Source: an uncultured Bacillota bacterium
GTDB taxonomy: Bacteria > Bacillota > Clostridia > Peptostreptococcales > Anaerovoracaceae
Direction of reading: 5' to 3'
Length of the DNA: 14,600 nt
Assembly: GCA_958448635.1 (NCBI GenBank)
Contig: CAUDEQ010000047.1
Location: forward strand, 1-14,600
Below, in pieces: positions 1-6,800 of this stretch. The number at the start of each line of letters is the position of its first letter. The first letter of the stretch is position 1. The notes beneath the pieces were generated by a model, which did not search any database, was not told the DNA's origin, and was given only the letters and a program-made list of their open reading frames with translations. Made by a program: the position numbers and the translations under genes.

Positions 1-119
1 TTTTCCTTCAAGCTGTATCCCAAATTCTGTGTCCAGTTTTATGGGTACAGTTTACACAATATCCCTATATTATCCTATGTTGCCGGCAGGCTTGCGTAAT
101 CAACGGACGTATGATATAT

Positions 120-175
120 TTGTCACTGTGATCATGGCAGTGAAGTATATAATGAAATTACCGCTCAGACTGAGC
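120..175 (+). promoter_or_regulatory. Candidate regulated promoter with two flanking inverted repeats
   Basis: A perfect -10 hexamer TATAAT lies at 148-153. Upstream of it TCACTG (123-128) and CAGTGA (138-143) form a 6-bp inverted repeat with a 9-bp gap. Downstream GCTCAG-A-CTGAGC (163-175) is a perfect palindrome with a one-base centre, close to where transcription would start. No good -35 is correctly spaced: TTGTCA at 120-125 is 22 bp away. Repeats placed like this would suit an operator, but that is inference. Confidence 0.3.
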
Positions 176-223
176 TGCAGGATGGAGATGCAGGCAGGCG
201 ACGGCGGATAAATGACGGAAATA

Positions 224-259
224 TGAGGGGGCTATGCGGCATTGTCGATGGCTCCCTCA
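224..259 (+). repeat. Strong hairpin upstream of the GH25 gene
   Basis: TGAGGGGGCTAT (224-235) can pair with ATGGCTCCCTCA (248-259): twelve consecutive pairs, two of them G-U. CGGC and GTCG inside the loop can add four more pairs. It is followed by A/T-rich sequence that includes TATAAT at 270-275, not by a T-run, so it does not look like a simple intrinsic terminator. It may be a leader structure of the GH25 transcript. Confidence 0.5.
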
Positions 260-362
260 GCATGTAATATATAATATTCAGGAAGCGGAAGGCCTGTCGG
301 CGTGCGATATGGAAGCGAGAACAGGTAAGAATTCGGAAATACTGCAGAAATGAGCGAAGGAT

Positions 363-1157
363 ATGGGAAGCAATAGGAGACGCAGAAAAAGAAACGTACA
401 CAGAAGGAACGGCAGAAGAAGGAATGTCCCTGCCATGAGGCCGGTGACAGCGGCGGCAGCAGTTGTTTTCATTGCAGCGGCGGTTTTTGTGATCCGCACG
501 TTTTACTTTTATATCACCGGGAATGATGTGACGGAAAGCGAGCCGTATCCGGTGAGAGGCGTGGATGTGTCATCTTATCAGCTGGAGATAGACTGGGAAG
601 GTCTGGAGGACGAGGGGTACAAGTTCGCATTCATCAAGGCCACCGAGGGGAGCAGTCTGGTTGACGATCGCTTTGAGTACAACTGGGATGAGGCCAATGA
701 CACATCCATAAGGGCAGGAGCCTATCATTTTTTAAGCTACGATTCCTCGGGGAAGTCTCAGGCTGAGAATTATATAGAGACTGTGGATAAGCGGTGGGGA
801 ATGCTGCCGCCTGTGGTGGATGTGGAATTTTACGGCCGCTATGAGGAGGAACATCCGTCAAACAAGAAGCTGTGGCGTGTACTGGATAAGGTTCTTGAGG
901 AACTGGAAAAACACTACGGAATGAAACCCATCATTTACACCAATACGCACATATACGACCGATATATTTCAGGCAGATACGAGGATTACGACATATGGAT
1001 AAGCGCTCACGATATACCCGACACTCTCCGGGACGGCAGAGAATGGGCGTTTTGTCAGTACACCTTTAACGGCACGTCCGAAAACGTAGGAGGAGGCAGT
1101 AAAGCTTTGGACCTCAATGTTTTCAACGGCAGCTCATGGGATCTCAGGAGATATTGA
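363..1157 (+). CDS. Membrane-anchored GH25 family muramidase (lysozyme)
   Basis: Glycoside hydrolase family 25 enzymes cleave the beta-1,4 bond between N-acetylmuramic acid and N-acetylglucosamine in peptidoglycan. The 264-residue product starts with an arginine-rich cytoplasmic stretch (residues 1-26), then one hydrophobic segment (about 28-51), with the catalytic domain outside the cell. Family motifs are clear: GVDVSSYQ with the active-site Asp at D68, FIKATEG at 90-96, AGAYHF at 118-123, VVDVEFYG with the catalytic D153 and E155, PIIYTN at 189-194, and LDLNVF near the end. No cleavage site is evident, so a membrane-tethered enzyme is likely. The ATG at 363 is the first start after an in-frame stop at 351; its ribosome binding site is poor (GAAGG only 2 bases away). 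An ATG at 435 (Met25), preceded by GAAGGA, is the alternative and would drop most of the basic tail. The gene stands alone, 265 bp before murT. Role in wall turnover or division is inferred. Confidence 0.85.
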   Translation: MGSNRRRRKRNVHRRNGRRRNVPAMRPVTAAAAVVFIAAAVFVIRTFYFYITGNDVTESEPYPVRGVDVSSYQLEIDWEGLEDEGYKFAFIKATEGSSLVDDRFEYNWDEANDTSIRAGAYHFLSYDSSGKSQAENYIETVDKRWGMLPPVVDVEFYGRYEEEHPSNKKLWRVLDKVLEELEKHYGMKPIIYTNTHIYDRYISGRYEDYDIWISAHDIPDTLRDGREWAFCQYTFNGTSENVGGGSKALDLNVFNGSSWDLRRY

Positions 1158-1163
1158 GGAAGT

Positions 1164-1187
1164 GCAGTTTTTCGACAGAAAAAATGC
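1164..1187 (+). repeat. A/T-rich hairpin just after the GH25 gene
   Basis: GCAGTTTTTC (1164-1173) and GAAAAAATGC (1178-1187) pair with one mismatch around a four-base loop GACA, seven bases after the GH25 stop. There is no T-run on the plus side, so it may protect the 3' end or be a weak terminator. The rest of the 1158-1422 spacer holds no gene I can support. Confidence 0.4.
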
Positions 1188-1301
1188 CAAAGGTGATTTA
1201 CGGTAAAAACATTCTGATGGACTCGGCCGCTATTTTCTGCTCCTAAAGTTTCACCTCTATTGCAACGCCGCAGGTTCATTTTTTGAGAAGATAATAAAAG
1301 G

Positions 1302-1330
1302 TGGAAATGGGATATACGGTGTGATAAAAT
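1302..1330 (+). promoter_or_regulatory. Candidate promoter of the murT-gatD-like pair
   Basis: TGGAAA (1302-1307), a 17-bp spacer and TAAAAT (1325-1330) preceded by TG at 1322-1323 give a sigma-A-type extended -10 promoter. The start of transcription would be near 1337, leaving a leader of about 86 bases. The 12 bases around the -10, GTGATAAAATAT, are identical to those of the rpsL promoter in this window. Confidence 0.5.
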
Positions 1331-1422
1331 ATTGCAGGTAATAAACTGACAGGATATATAGTAATATGCACGGGTTGTGATGCAGACTGCCCTTTGCATG
1401 GACATGCTAAAAGGAGGAATAC

Positions 1423-2775
1423 ATGAAGTTTTATATTGCATTGTGGTTTGCAAAAATCATTAATGTCTTGATCAATATTGTAGATAAAAGCAGAGGTTCA
1501 AATTATTCCGGCGAAAAGGCGATGAAAATCGATCCGCAGATGATAGCCCATTTCAAAGGTATCGACACTTCAAAGGTTCTGTTTATTACGGGAACCAACG
1601 GTAAATCGACGACCACCAATATGATAACACATATTCTGCGAAAAAACGGGAAAAGGGTAGTCGCCAATCTGGAGGGAGCAAACATGCTTCACGGGATTGC
1701 AACTGCATTGTCTAAAGCAAGTTCGCTGACGGGAAGGATAAAAACCGATTATGTAATTCTGGAGACTGACGAGCGATATCTGTCTCTTATCCATAAGCAG
1801 CTGCCGTCTGAAAATATTTTGATAACAAATCTCCAGAAGGACCAGGTTCAGAGAAACGGAGACCCGGATTTCATCTATCGTAAGATATTCAACGGCATTG
1901 AAGCAAATGTCCGCTTTTTCCTCAATAACGAGGAGCCAAGGTCAAAATCATTTGATGAAAAAAGCGATAGAATTATAACATATGGTGTTGAGCGACATCA
2001 TGAGGCCTTTGAAAAGGATGAAAGCTTTCCGACGATGGCATGTCCCAAGTGCAGGCATAAAATTATTTTCGAATACTATAACAATGATGGCGTTGGAAAA
2101 TTTCGATGCAGCCATTGCGGGCATAGCAGCAATGAACAGGCGGATTATGTTGTTACGGACGTAAGCTTCAGCGAAAGACGGTTTAAAATGGAAAATACAG
2201 TCTTTCCTATGCCGTATGATATGCCGTACATGTGCTACAATTATGCAGGGGCGCTGGCCGCTTGCAGTGAGCTGGCAGGAATAAGTCTGGAGGATGCGTC
2301 AAAGGCATTAGGCAGCTTCAAGAATGTAGGCGGGAGATATGAGATCCTTGAGTTCAAGGGAAAGACCATTAAGTACATGAGAATGAAGCAGGAAAATCCG
2401 GAGACATTGCAGACCTGCTTGAATATTATAGCTTCAGATCCCGAAAAGAAGATGGTATGTCTCGGGCTGTATCCGGTAGTAGATATGATACCTAATTATA
2501 CCAATACGTTTTATGGCTACGACTGCGATTTATCTTTCTTGACTAACTCTGATGTGGAAAAATATTTCTGCTTTTCTCAGAGTGTATGCTATGATGTCGC
2601 CGGAAGGCTTCTCTATGCAGGGGTGGATTCGAAGCTGATTTCGATAGCGGATACCGATGATGTGGAGAAGATTTTTAAAGAAATCGAGACGGCTGAAACG
2701 GATAATATATATATGATAACTTGGATAACGACATTTTATCGTATGAAAAAATATATTGAAAGGGAGGGAAAATGA
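1423..2775 (+). CDS. MurT-like Mur ligase family protein, divergent at the amidation site
   Basis: MurT is the ATP-dependent ligase subunit that, with GatD, amidates D-glutamate of lipid II to D-isoglutamine. This 450-residue protein has the usual length and order: Mur ligase P-loop GTNGKSTTT (57-65), GANMLHG (85-91), acidic ETDE (114-117), a NLQKDQVQRNGD segment (136-147), a four-Cys zinc ribbon (C207, C210, C229, C232), GGRYE (303-307), and a C-terminal DUF1727-like domain. The nucleotide-binding site looks intact. Several motifs differ from canonical MurT as I remember it: the FRDQxDRxGE motif is altered, KNPAG has become ENPET (324-328), and the GRDxSW stretch holding the triad Asp (D349 in Staphylococcus aureus) reads TNTFY, with Asn361 at the Asp position. 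The ATG is set by AAGGAGG at 1411-1417. Its stop overlaps the gatD-like start. Family assignment is firm; function as a true isoglutaminyl synthase is doubtful, so I leave the symbol empty. Confidence 0.85.
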   Translation: MKFYIALWFAKIINVLINIVDKSRGSNYSGEKAMKIDPQMIAHFKGIDTSKVLFITGTNGKSTTTNMITHILRKNGKRVVANLEGANMLHGIATALSKASSLTGRIKTDYVILETDERYLSLIHKQLPSENILITNLQKDQVQRNGDPDFIYRKIFNGIEANVRFFLNNEEPRSKSFDEKSDRIITYGVERHHEAFEKDESFPTMACPKCRHKIIFEYYNNDGVGKFRCSHCGHSSNEQADYVVTDVSFSERRFKMENTVFPMPYDMPYMCYNYAGALAACSELAGISLEDASKALGSFKNVGGRYEILEFKGKTIKYMRMKQENPETLQTCLNIIASDPEKKMVCLGLYPVVDMIPNYTNTFYGYDCDLSFLTNSDVEKYFCFSQSVCYDVAGRLLYAGVDSKLISIADTDDVEKIFKEIETAETDNIYMITWITTFYRMKKYIEREGK

Positions 2776-3536
2776 TGGATACATTGAAAATAGCTTGGCT
2801 TTTTCCCGATACTATGTATCTCCATGGAGATAGAGGCAATATACTGGCACTGGAGAAAATTGCCTCATCTGCAGGACTGGCTGTTGAAACCGAAAAAATA
2901 GATTTTAACACAGAAAATTTTGATCCGCTGCAGTTTCACATTATTTTCTGTCCTCCCGGTGAAATCACATCCTTTCCTGCTGTTGTCCGGTGGATGAAGC
3001 CTTTCCGACAGAAGCTGCAGAGCTTTATAGAGGAGGGAAGGCCTGTTTTGGTAACAGGGACCTCGGTGGCAATGTGGTGCAAAAAAGTAAGACGTACAGA
3101 TGGAAGCATCATCGAGGGTCTGGGCTTGCTGGATGCAGAGGCGGAGGAAAGAGAACAGGCGTATGGGGACGACCTGTATTACAGCTGCATATATAATAGT
3201 AAGGAAATGGAATTAATCGGCAGCCAGATTCAGATGGTGAACCTGTTCAACCATGGCGAGGCTTCATGGGGAAAATTGAAATACGGATATGGAAACAGCG
3301 GGAAAGACAGGCAAGAAGGTTTTTTGCGGGGTAATTCCATCTTTACTAATACTTTGGGTCCGCTTCTGGCAATTCATCCGGAGCTGGCGGCAGAGATAGT
3401 GAAGGCAGCAGCAGAGACAGGTGGGTTGACCATTGGAGAGCCTGAATATAATGTGGAAATATCGCAAAAATCCTTTGACAGCAAAAGAAAATTCATTTTA
3501 AATAAGAAAACCGGGCTTACAAACTGCAAGGAGTAA
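2772..3536 (+). CDS. GatD-like class I glutamine amidotransferase, triad residues absent
   Basis: GatD normally releases ammonia from glutamine and passes it to MurT for lipid II amidation. This 254-residue protein aligns along its whole length with GatD: YLHGDRGNILAL (16-27), DGSIIEGLGLLD (110-121), NLFNHGEASWGKL (157-169), GYGNSGKDRQEG (172-183) and LGPLL (195-199). The active site is not preserved. The nucleophile motif CGGYQ is replaced by GTSVA (96-100), with Gly96 at the Cys position; the nearest Cys is C103. The motif around the catalytic His reads FTNTLGPLL, with Leu195 at the His position. The GGG oxyanion loop reads CPPGE (60-64), and the glutamine-binding Arg (R128 in S. aureus) is not in place. 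Two adjacent ATGs (2772, 2775) overlap the murT-like stop. GGAGG at 2763-2767 lies 7 bases before the second, which is the better spaced start. Tight coupling suggests a MurT-GatD-like heterodimer. A glutaminase function is unlikely. Confidence 0.85.
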   Translation: MMDTLKIAWLFPDTMYLHGDRGNILALEKIASSAGLAVETEKIDFNTENFDPLQFHIIFCPPGEITSFPAVVRWMKPFRQKLQSFIEEGRPVLVTGTSVAMWCKKVRRTDGSIIEGLGLLDAEAEEREQAYGDDLYYSCIYNSKEMELIGSQIQMVNLFNHGEASWGKLKYGYGNSGKDRQEGFLRGNSIFTNTLGPLLAIHPELAAEIVKAAAETGGLTIGEPEYNVEISQKSFDSKRKFILNKKTGLTNCKE

Positions 3537-3539
3537 TTA

Positions 3540-3638
3540 ATGTATTTGCAGCTGCAGGGCCTGATGCAGCCTGAGCATTACGACAGAAGAAAGCAAGAGC
3601 CTGACGGTAGTTTTACGGTCAAGGCTCTTTTCCTTTGA
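3540..3638 (+). CDS. Candidate 32-residue small ORF reading through the terminator
   Basis: ATG at 3540 opens 32 codons ending with TGA at 3636-3638. It has a good Shine-Dalgarno, AAGGAG at 3528-3533, six bases upstream; those bases are also the last two codons of the gatD-like gene. The predicted peptide (starting MYLQLQGLMQPEHYDRR) matches no family I recognise. Its final third is encoded by the terminator hairpin and its T-rich tail. It may be fortuitous, since a terminator placed just after a gene can leave an open frame by chance. If translated, the trailing ribosome would affect the terminator. Confidence 0.25.
   Translation: MYLQLQGLMQPEHYDRRKQEPDGSFTVKALFL
3551..3570 (+). repeat. Hairpin between the gatD-like gene and the terminator
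   Basis: GCTGCA (3551-3556) and TGCAGC (3565-3570) are perfect 6-bp arms around an 8-base loop. There is no T-run after it. It lies inside the candidate small ORF. Confidence 0.35.
3595..3636 (+). terminator. Rho-independent terminator before rpoB
   Basis: AAGAGCCT (3595-3602) pairs with AGGCTCTT (3622-3629). GAC/GTC and GTA/TAC pairs extend the stem inside, and T-rich TTTTCCTTT follows. It should end the murT-gatD-like transcript and insulate the rpoB promoter. Confidence 0.85.
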
Positions 3639-3676
3639 TGTTCACTTGAAATCCACACGATAGAGGTTAATTATCA

Positions 3677-3752
3677 TAATCGAAAAGATAAAAATATAAT
3701 CTGAAAAAATTTACCAAATACCCTTGACGGTTTGACAAGCGTGTGATATCAT
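3677..3752 (+). promoter_or_regulatory. rpoBC promoter with A-tract upstream region
   Basis: TTGACG (3724-3729), a 17-bp spacer and TATCAT (3747-3752), with TG at 3744-3745 making an extended -10, form a strong sigma-A-type promoter. Runs of A and T from about 3677 to 3712 resemble an UP element. A second TTGACA at 3732-3737 is nearer but only 14 bp from any acceptable -10. Transcription would start near 3759, giving a leader of about 65 bases. Confidence 0.75.
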
Positions 3753-3780
3753 ATTAAACTGCCCTGCAAATATAACTTAA

Positions 3781-3806
3781 TATTAGGGAATCCGATTTTG
3801 CTAATA
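3781..3806 (+). repeat. Hairpin in the rpoB leader
   Basis: TATTAG (3781-3786) and CTAATA (3801-3806) are perfect 6-bp arms around a 14-base loop, ending four bases before the rpoB ribosome binding site. GCAAA (3766-3770) could instead pair with TTTGC (3797-3801). The stem is A/T-rich and weak. Confidence 0.3.
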
Positions 3807-3810
3807 AAAT

Positions 3811-3816
3811 AAGGAG
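3811..3816 (+). promoter_or_regulatory. Ribosome binding site that decides the rpoB start
   Basis: AAGGAG ends at 3816. Three in-frame starts follow: GTG 3816 (inside the site), ATG 3819 (2 bases away) and ATG 3825 (8 bases away). Only 3825 has normal spacing, giving a protein beginning MPNPIKLGRK. Confidence 0.85.
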
Positions 3817-3824
3817 TGATGACT

Positions 3825-6800
3825 ATGCCAAATCCTATAAAATTAGGTAGAAAAGAACGAATGACCTTTTCCAAGATCAACGAAGTTGCAGAAATGCCTA
3901 ATCTGATACAGATTCAGACAGATTCGTACGACTGGTTTGTAAGAGAAGGTCTTCGTGAGGTTTTTGAGGACATTTCGCCAATCAGAGACTATGCGGACAA
4001 TCTGGTTCTCGAGTTCATAGATTACTCACTTACAGATCCTCCGAAGTACGAGCAGGAGGAATGTAAGGAGAGAGATGTTACCTACGCAGCTCCTCTTAAA
4101 GTCAGAGTAAGACTTGTCAATAAGGAAACCGGAGAAGTAAAGGAACAGGAAGTGTTCATGGGAGACTTCCCTCTCATGACGGAAAAGGGAACCTTTATAT
4201 ATAACGGAGCCGAAAGAGTCGTAGTAACTCAGCTGGTTCGTTCACCGGGACCTTACTACGATATGGAAATAGACAAATCGGGTAAAAATCTGTTCTTCAC
4301 CACTGTTATTCCCAACAGGGGTGCATGGCTCGAATACGAAACAGATTCCAACGAGATCATATCCGTAAGAGTAGACAGAACGAGAAAGCAGCCTGTGACT
4401 ACCCTGCTGAGAGCCCTCGGCATGGGAAGCGATCAGGAGATAATAGATATATTCGGAGAGGAACCGAGACTTCTTAAAACTCTGGAAAAGGACACCACCA
4501 CCAACTATGAGGAGGGCCTCAAGGAGATATACAAGAAGCTGAGACCGGGCGAGCCTCCTACACTGGAAAGCGCACAGTCCCTCTTTAATTCCATGTTCTT
4601 CGACCCTAAGCGCTACGATCTGGCTAAGGTGGGAAGATACAAGTACAATAAAAAGCTGGGACTCTTCAATCGTATTTCAGGCGCTGTGGCCGCTGCCGAT
4701 GTCATAGATCCGAATACAGGTGAGATACTGGCGGAAAAAGGTCAGAAGATGGACAAAGCTCTGGCAAGGCAGATAGAAAATGCCGGAGTTGAGTTTGTAA
4801 TGGTAAAAAGCGAGCACGATGAAGATAAATCCACCAAGGTAATAGGAAACCGGTTCGTAGATATCAAGACATATATCGAATTCGATATCTCCGATATCAA
4901 TGTGGCAGATAAGGTTTACTATCCTGTACTCATGGAGATACTTCAGGAGAATCAGGATCAGGATTCCATCAGGGAAGCTCTTCAGCTGAGAAAGAACGAG
5001 CTGTCGCCTAAGCACATATTGGTGGCTGATGTCATCGCATCGGTCAGCTATCTGCTGAACCTGAACTACGGTATAGGAAATATAGATGACATAGACCATC
5101 TGGGCAACAGAAGACTGAGAACTGTGGGAGAACTCCTGCAGAACCAGATAAGGATCGGTCTGTCCAGAATGGAAAGAACAATAAAAGAGAGAATGACGAC
5201 TCAGGATATTGCGGAGGTAACTCCGCAGGGCCTGATGAACATAAGACCTGTGACGGCTGCGGTCAAGGAGTTCTTCGGAAGCTCCCAGCTTTCACAGTTC
5301 ATGGATCAGACAAACCCGCTGGCGGAGCTGACTCACAAGAGAAGACTTTCGGCTCTCGGTCCGGGAGGCCTTTCCAGAGAAAGAGCCGGATTTGAGGTAA
5401 GAGACGTACATCATTCCCATTACGGAAGAATGTGCCCTATCGAGACTCCTGAAGGTCCTAATATCGGACTCATAGGCTCTCTCACCACTTACGGTATCAT
5501 TAATCAGTACGGATTCATCGAAACTCCGTACAGAGTGGTGGACAAGGAAACGGGAAGGGTAACGGAGGAGATCCATTATCTGACTGCCGACGACGAGGAA
5601 GACAAGATAGTGGCTCAGGCCAACGAGCCTCTTGATTCTGAGGGAAGATTCGTAAACATGAAGGTTGCTGCCAGAGGAAAGGGCGGGGACATAGACCTGG
5701 TTCCAAGGGAAGCCGTCGACTACATGGACGTATCGCCTAAGCAGGTAGTATCCGTGGCTACAGCCATGATACCGTTCCTGGAAAACGACGACGCCAACCG
5801 TGCGCTGATGGGCTCCAACATGCAGCGTCAGGCAGTTCCTCTCATGGTTACAGAGGCGCCTATAGTGGGAACCGGTATGGAACACAAGGCAGCCAAGGAT
5901 TCGGGAGTAGTTATCATCGCCAAGCATTCAGGAACCATCGATTTTGTAGATGCAGACAAGATAGTGGTTCTCAGAGACGACGGCGAGGGAGAGGATGAGT
6001 ACAAGCTCCTGAAGTTCAAGCGTTCAAATCAGGGAACATGCATCAACCAGAGACCTATAGTGTTCAAGGGCGAGCATGTTGAAAAGGGCGAGGTCATCGC
6101 AGATGGACCGTCCACTGAGAACGGCGAAGTGGCCCTCGGAAAAAACCTTCTCATAGGCTTCATGACGTGGGAAGGATACAACTACGAGGACGCCATAATA
6201 CTCAATGAAAGACTCATAATGGAAGATGTTCTGACATCCATCCATATAGAAAAATACGAGGCAGAGGCCAGAGATACCAAGCTGGGGCCTGAAGAGATCA
6301 CAAGAGATATACCTAACGTGGGCGAGGATGCCCTCAAGGATCTCGATGAAGACGGCATCATAAGAAAGGGCGCCGAAGTAAACTCCTCCGACATATTGGT
6401 AGGTAAGGTAACGCCTAAGGGCGAGACTGAGCTTACGGCTGAGGAGAGACTGCTCCGTGCCATCTTTGGAGAAAAGGCAAGAGAAGTGCGTGACACATCT
6501 CTGAGAGTGCCTCACGGCGAAACAGGTATAGTAGTAGAAGTAAAGATATTCTCAAGGGAAAACGGCGACGAGCTTCCTCCTGGAGTAAACAAGCTGGTAA
6601 GATGCTACATTGCTACCAAGAGAAAGATCAGCGTCGGAGACAAGATGGCAGGACGACACGGAAACAAGGGTGTAATTTCCAGAATACTGCCTGAGGAGGA
6701 TATGCCTTTCCTGGAAAACGGACAGCCGCTTCAGGTAATGCTCAACCCTCTGGGCGTACCTTCCCGAATGAACGTAGGTCAGGTGCTTGAGGTTCATCTG

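Larger units (their letters stand above)
1..362. other. Upstream non-coding region with promoter-like and palindromic elements
   Basis: I find no convincing gene here: short open frames exist but have neither a ribosome binding site nor recognisable protein character. The stretch does hold a TATAAT box at 148-153, two inverted repeats flanking it, a strong hairpin at 224-259, and a second TATAAT at 270-275. It is probably the regulatory region of the GH25 gene that starts at 363, and perhaps the end of an upstream intergenic space. No rho-independent terminator with a T-run is visible. Confidence 0.5.

Noticed and set aside
29..211. 60-codon plus-strand frame in the first region
   Set aside because: No ribosome binding site, no recognisable features, and it runs across palindromes that look regulatory.
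1055..1453. 132-codon minus-strand frame over the GH25 end and the spacer
   Set aside because: Overlaps the GH25 gene and the murT-like start; its composition is not protein-like and it has no supporting start site.
1423..3536. Reading the MurT/GatD-like pair as pseudogenes
   Set aside because: Both frames are full length without stops or frameshifts, have good ribosome binding sites, and overlap as a coupled pair, which argues for maintained proteins.
3732..3757. TTGACA 3732-3737 as the rpoB -35 box
   Set aside because: The only acceptable -10 candidates are about 14 bp away, whereas TTGACG 3724-3729 sits 17 bp from TATCAT.
3816..3824. Earlier rpoB starts at GTG 3816 and ATG 3819
   Set aside because: They lie in or only two bases after the AAGGAG site; ATG 3825 has proper spacing.
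5292..5927. 211-codon minus-strand frame inside rpoB
   Set aside because: Shadow of a codon-biased essential gene, with no domain character and no start signal.
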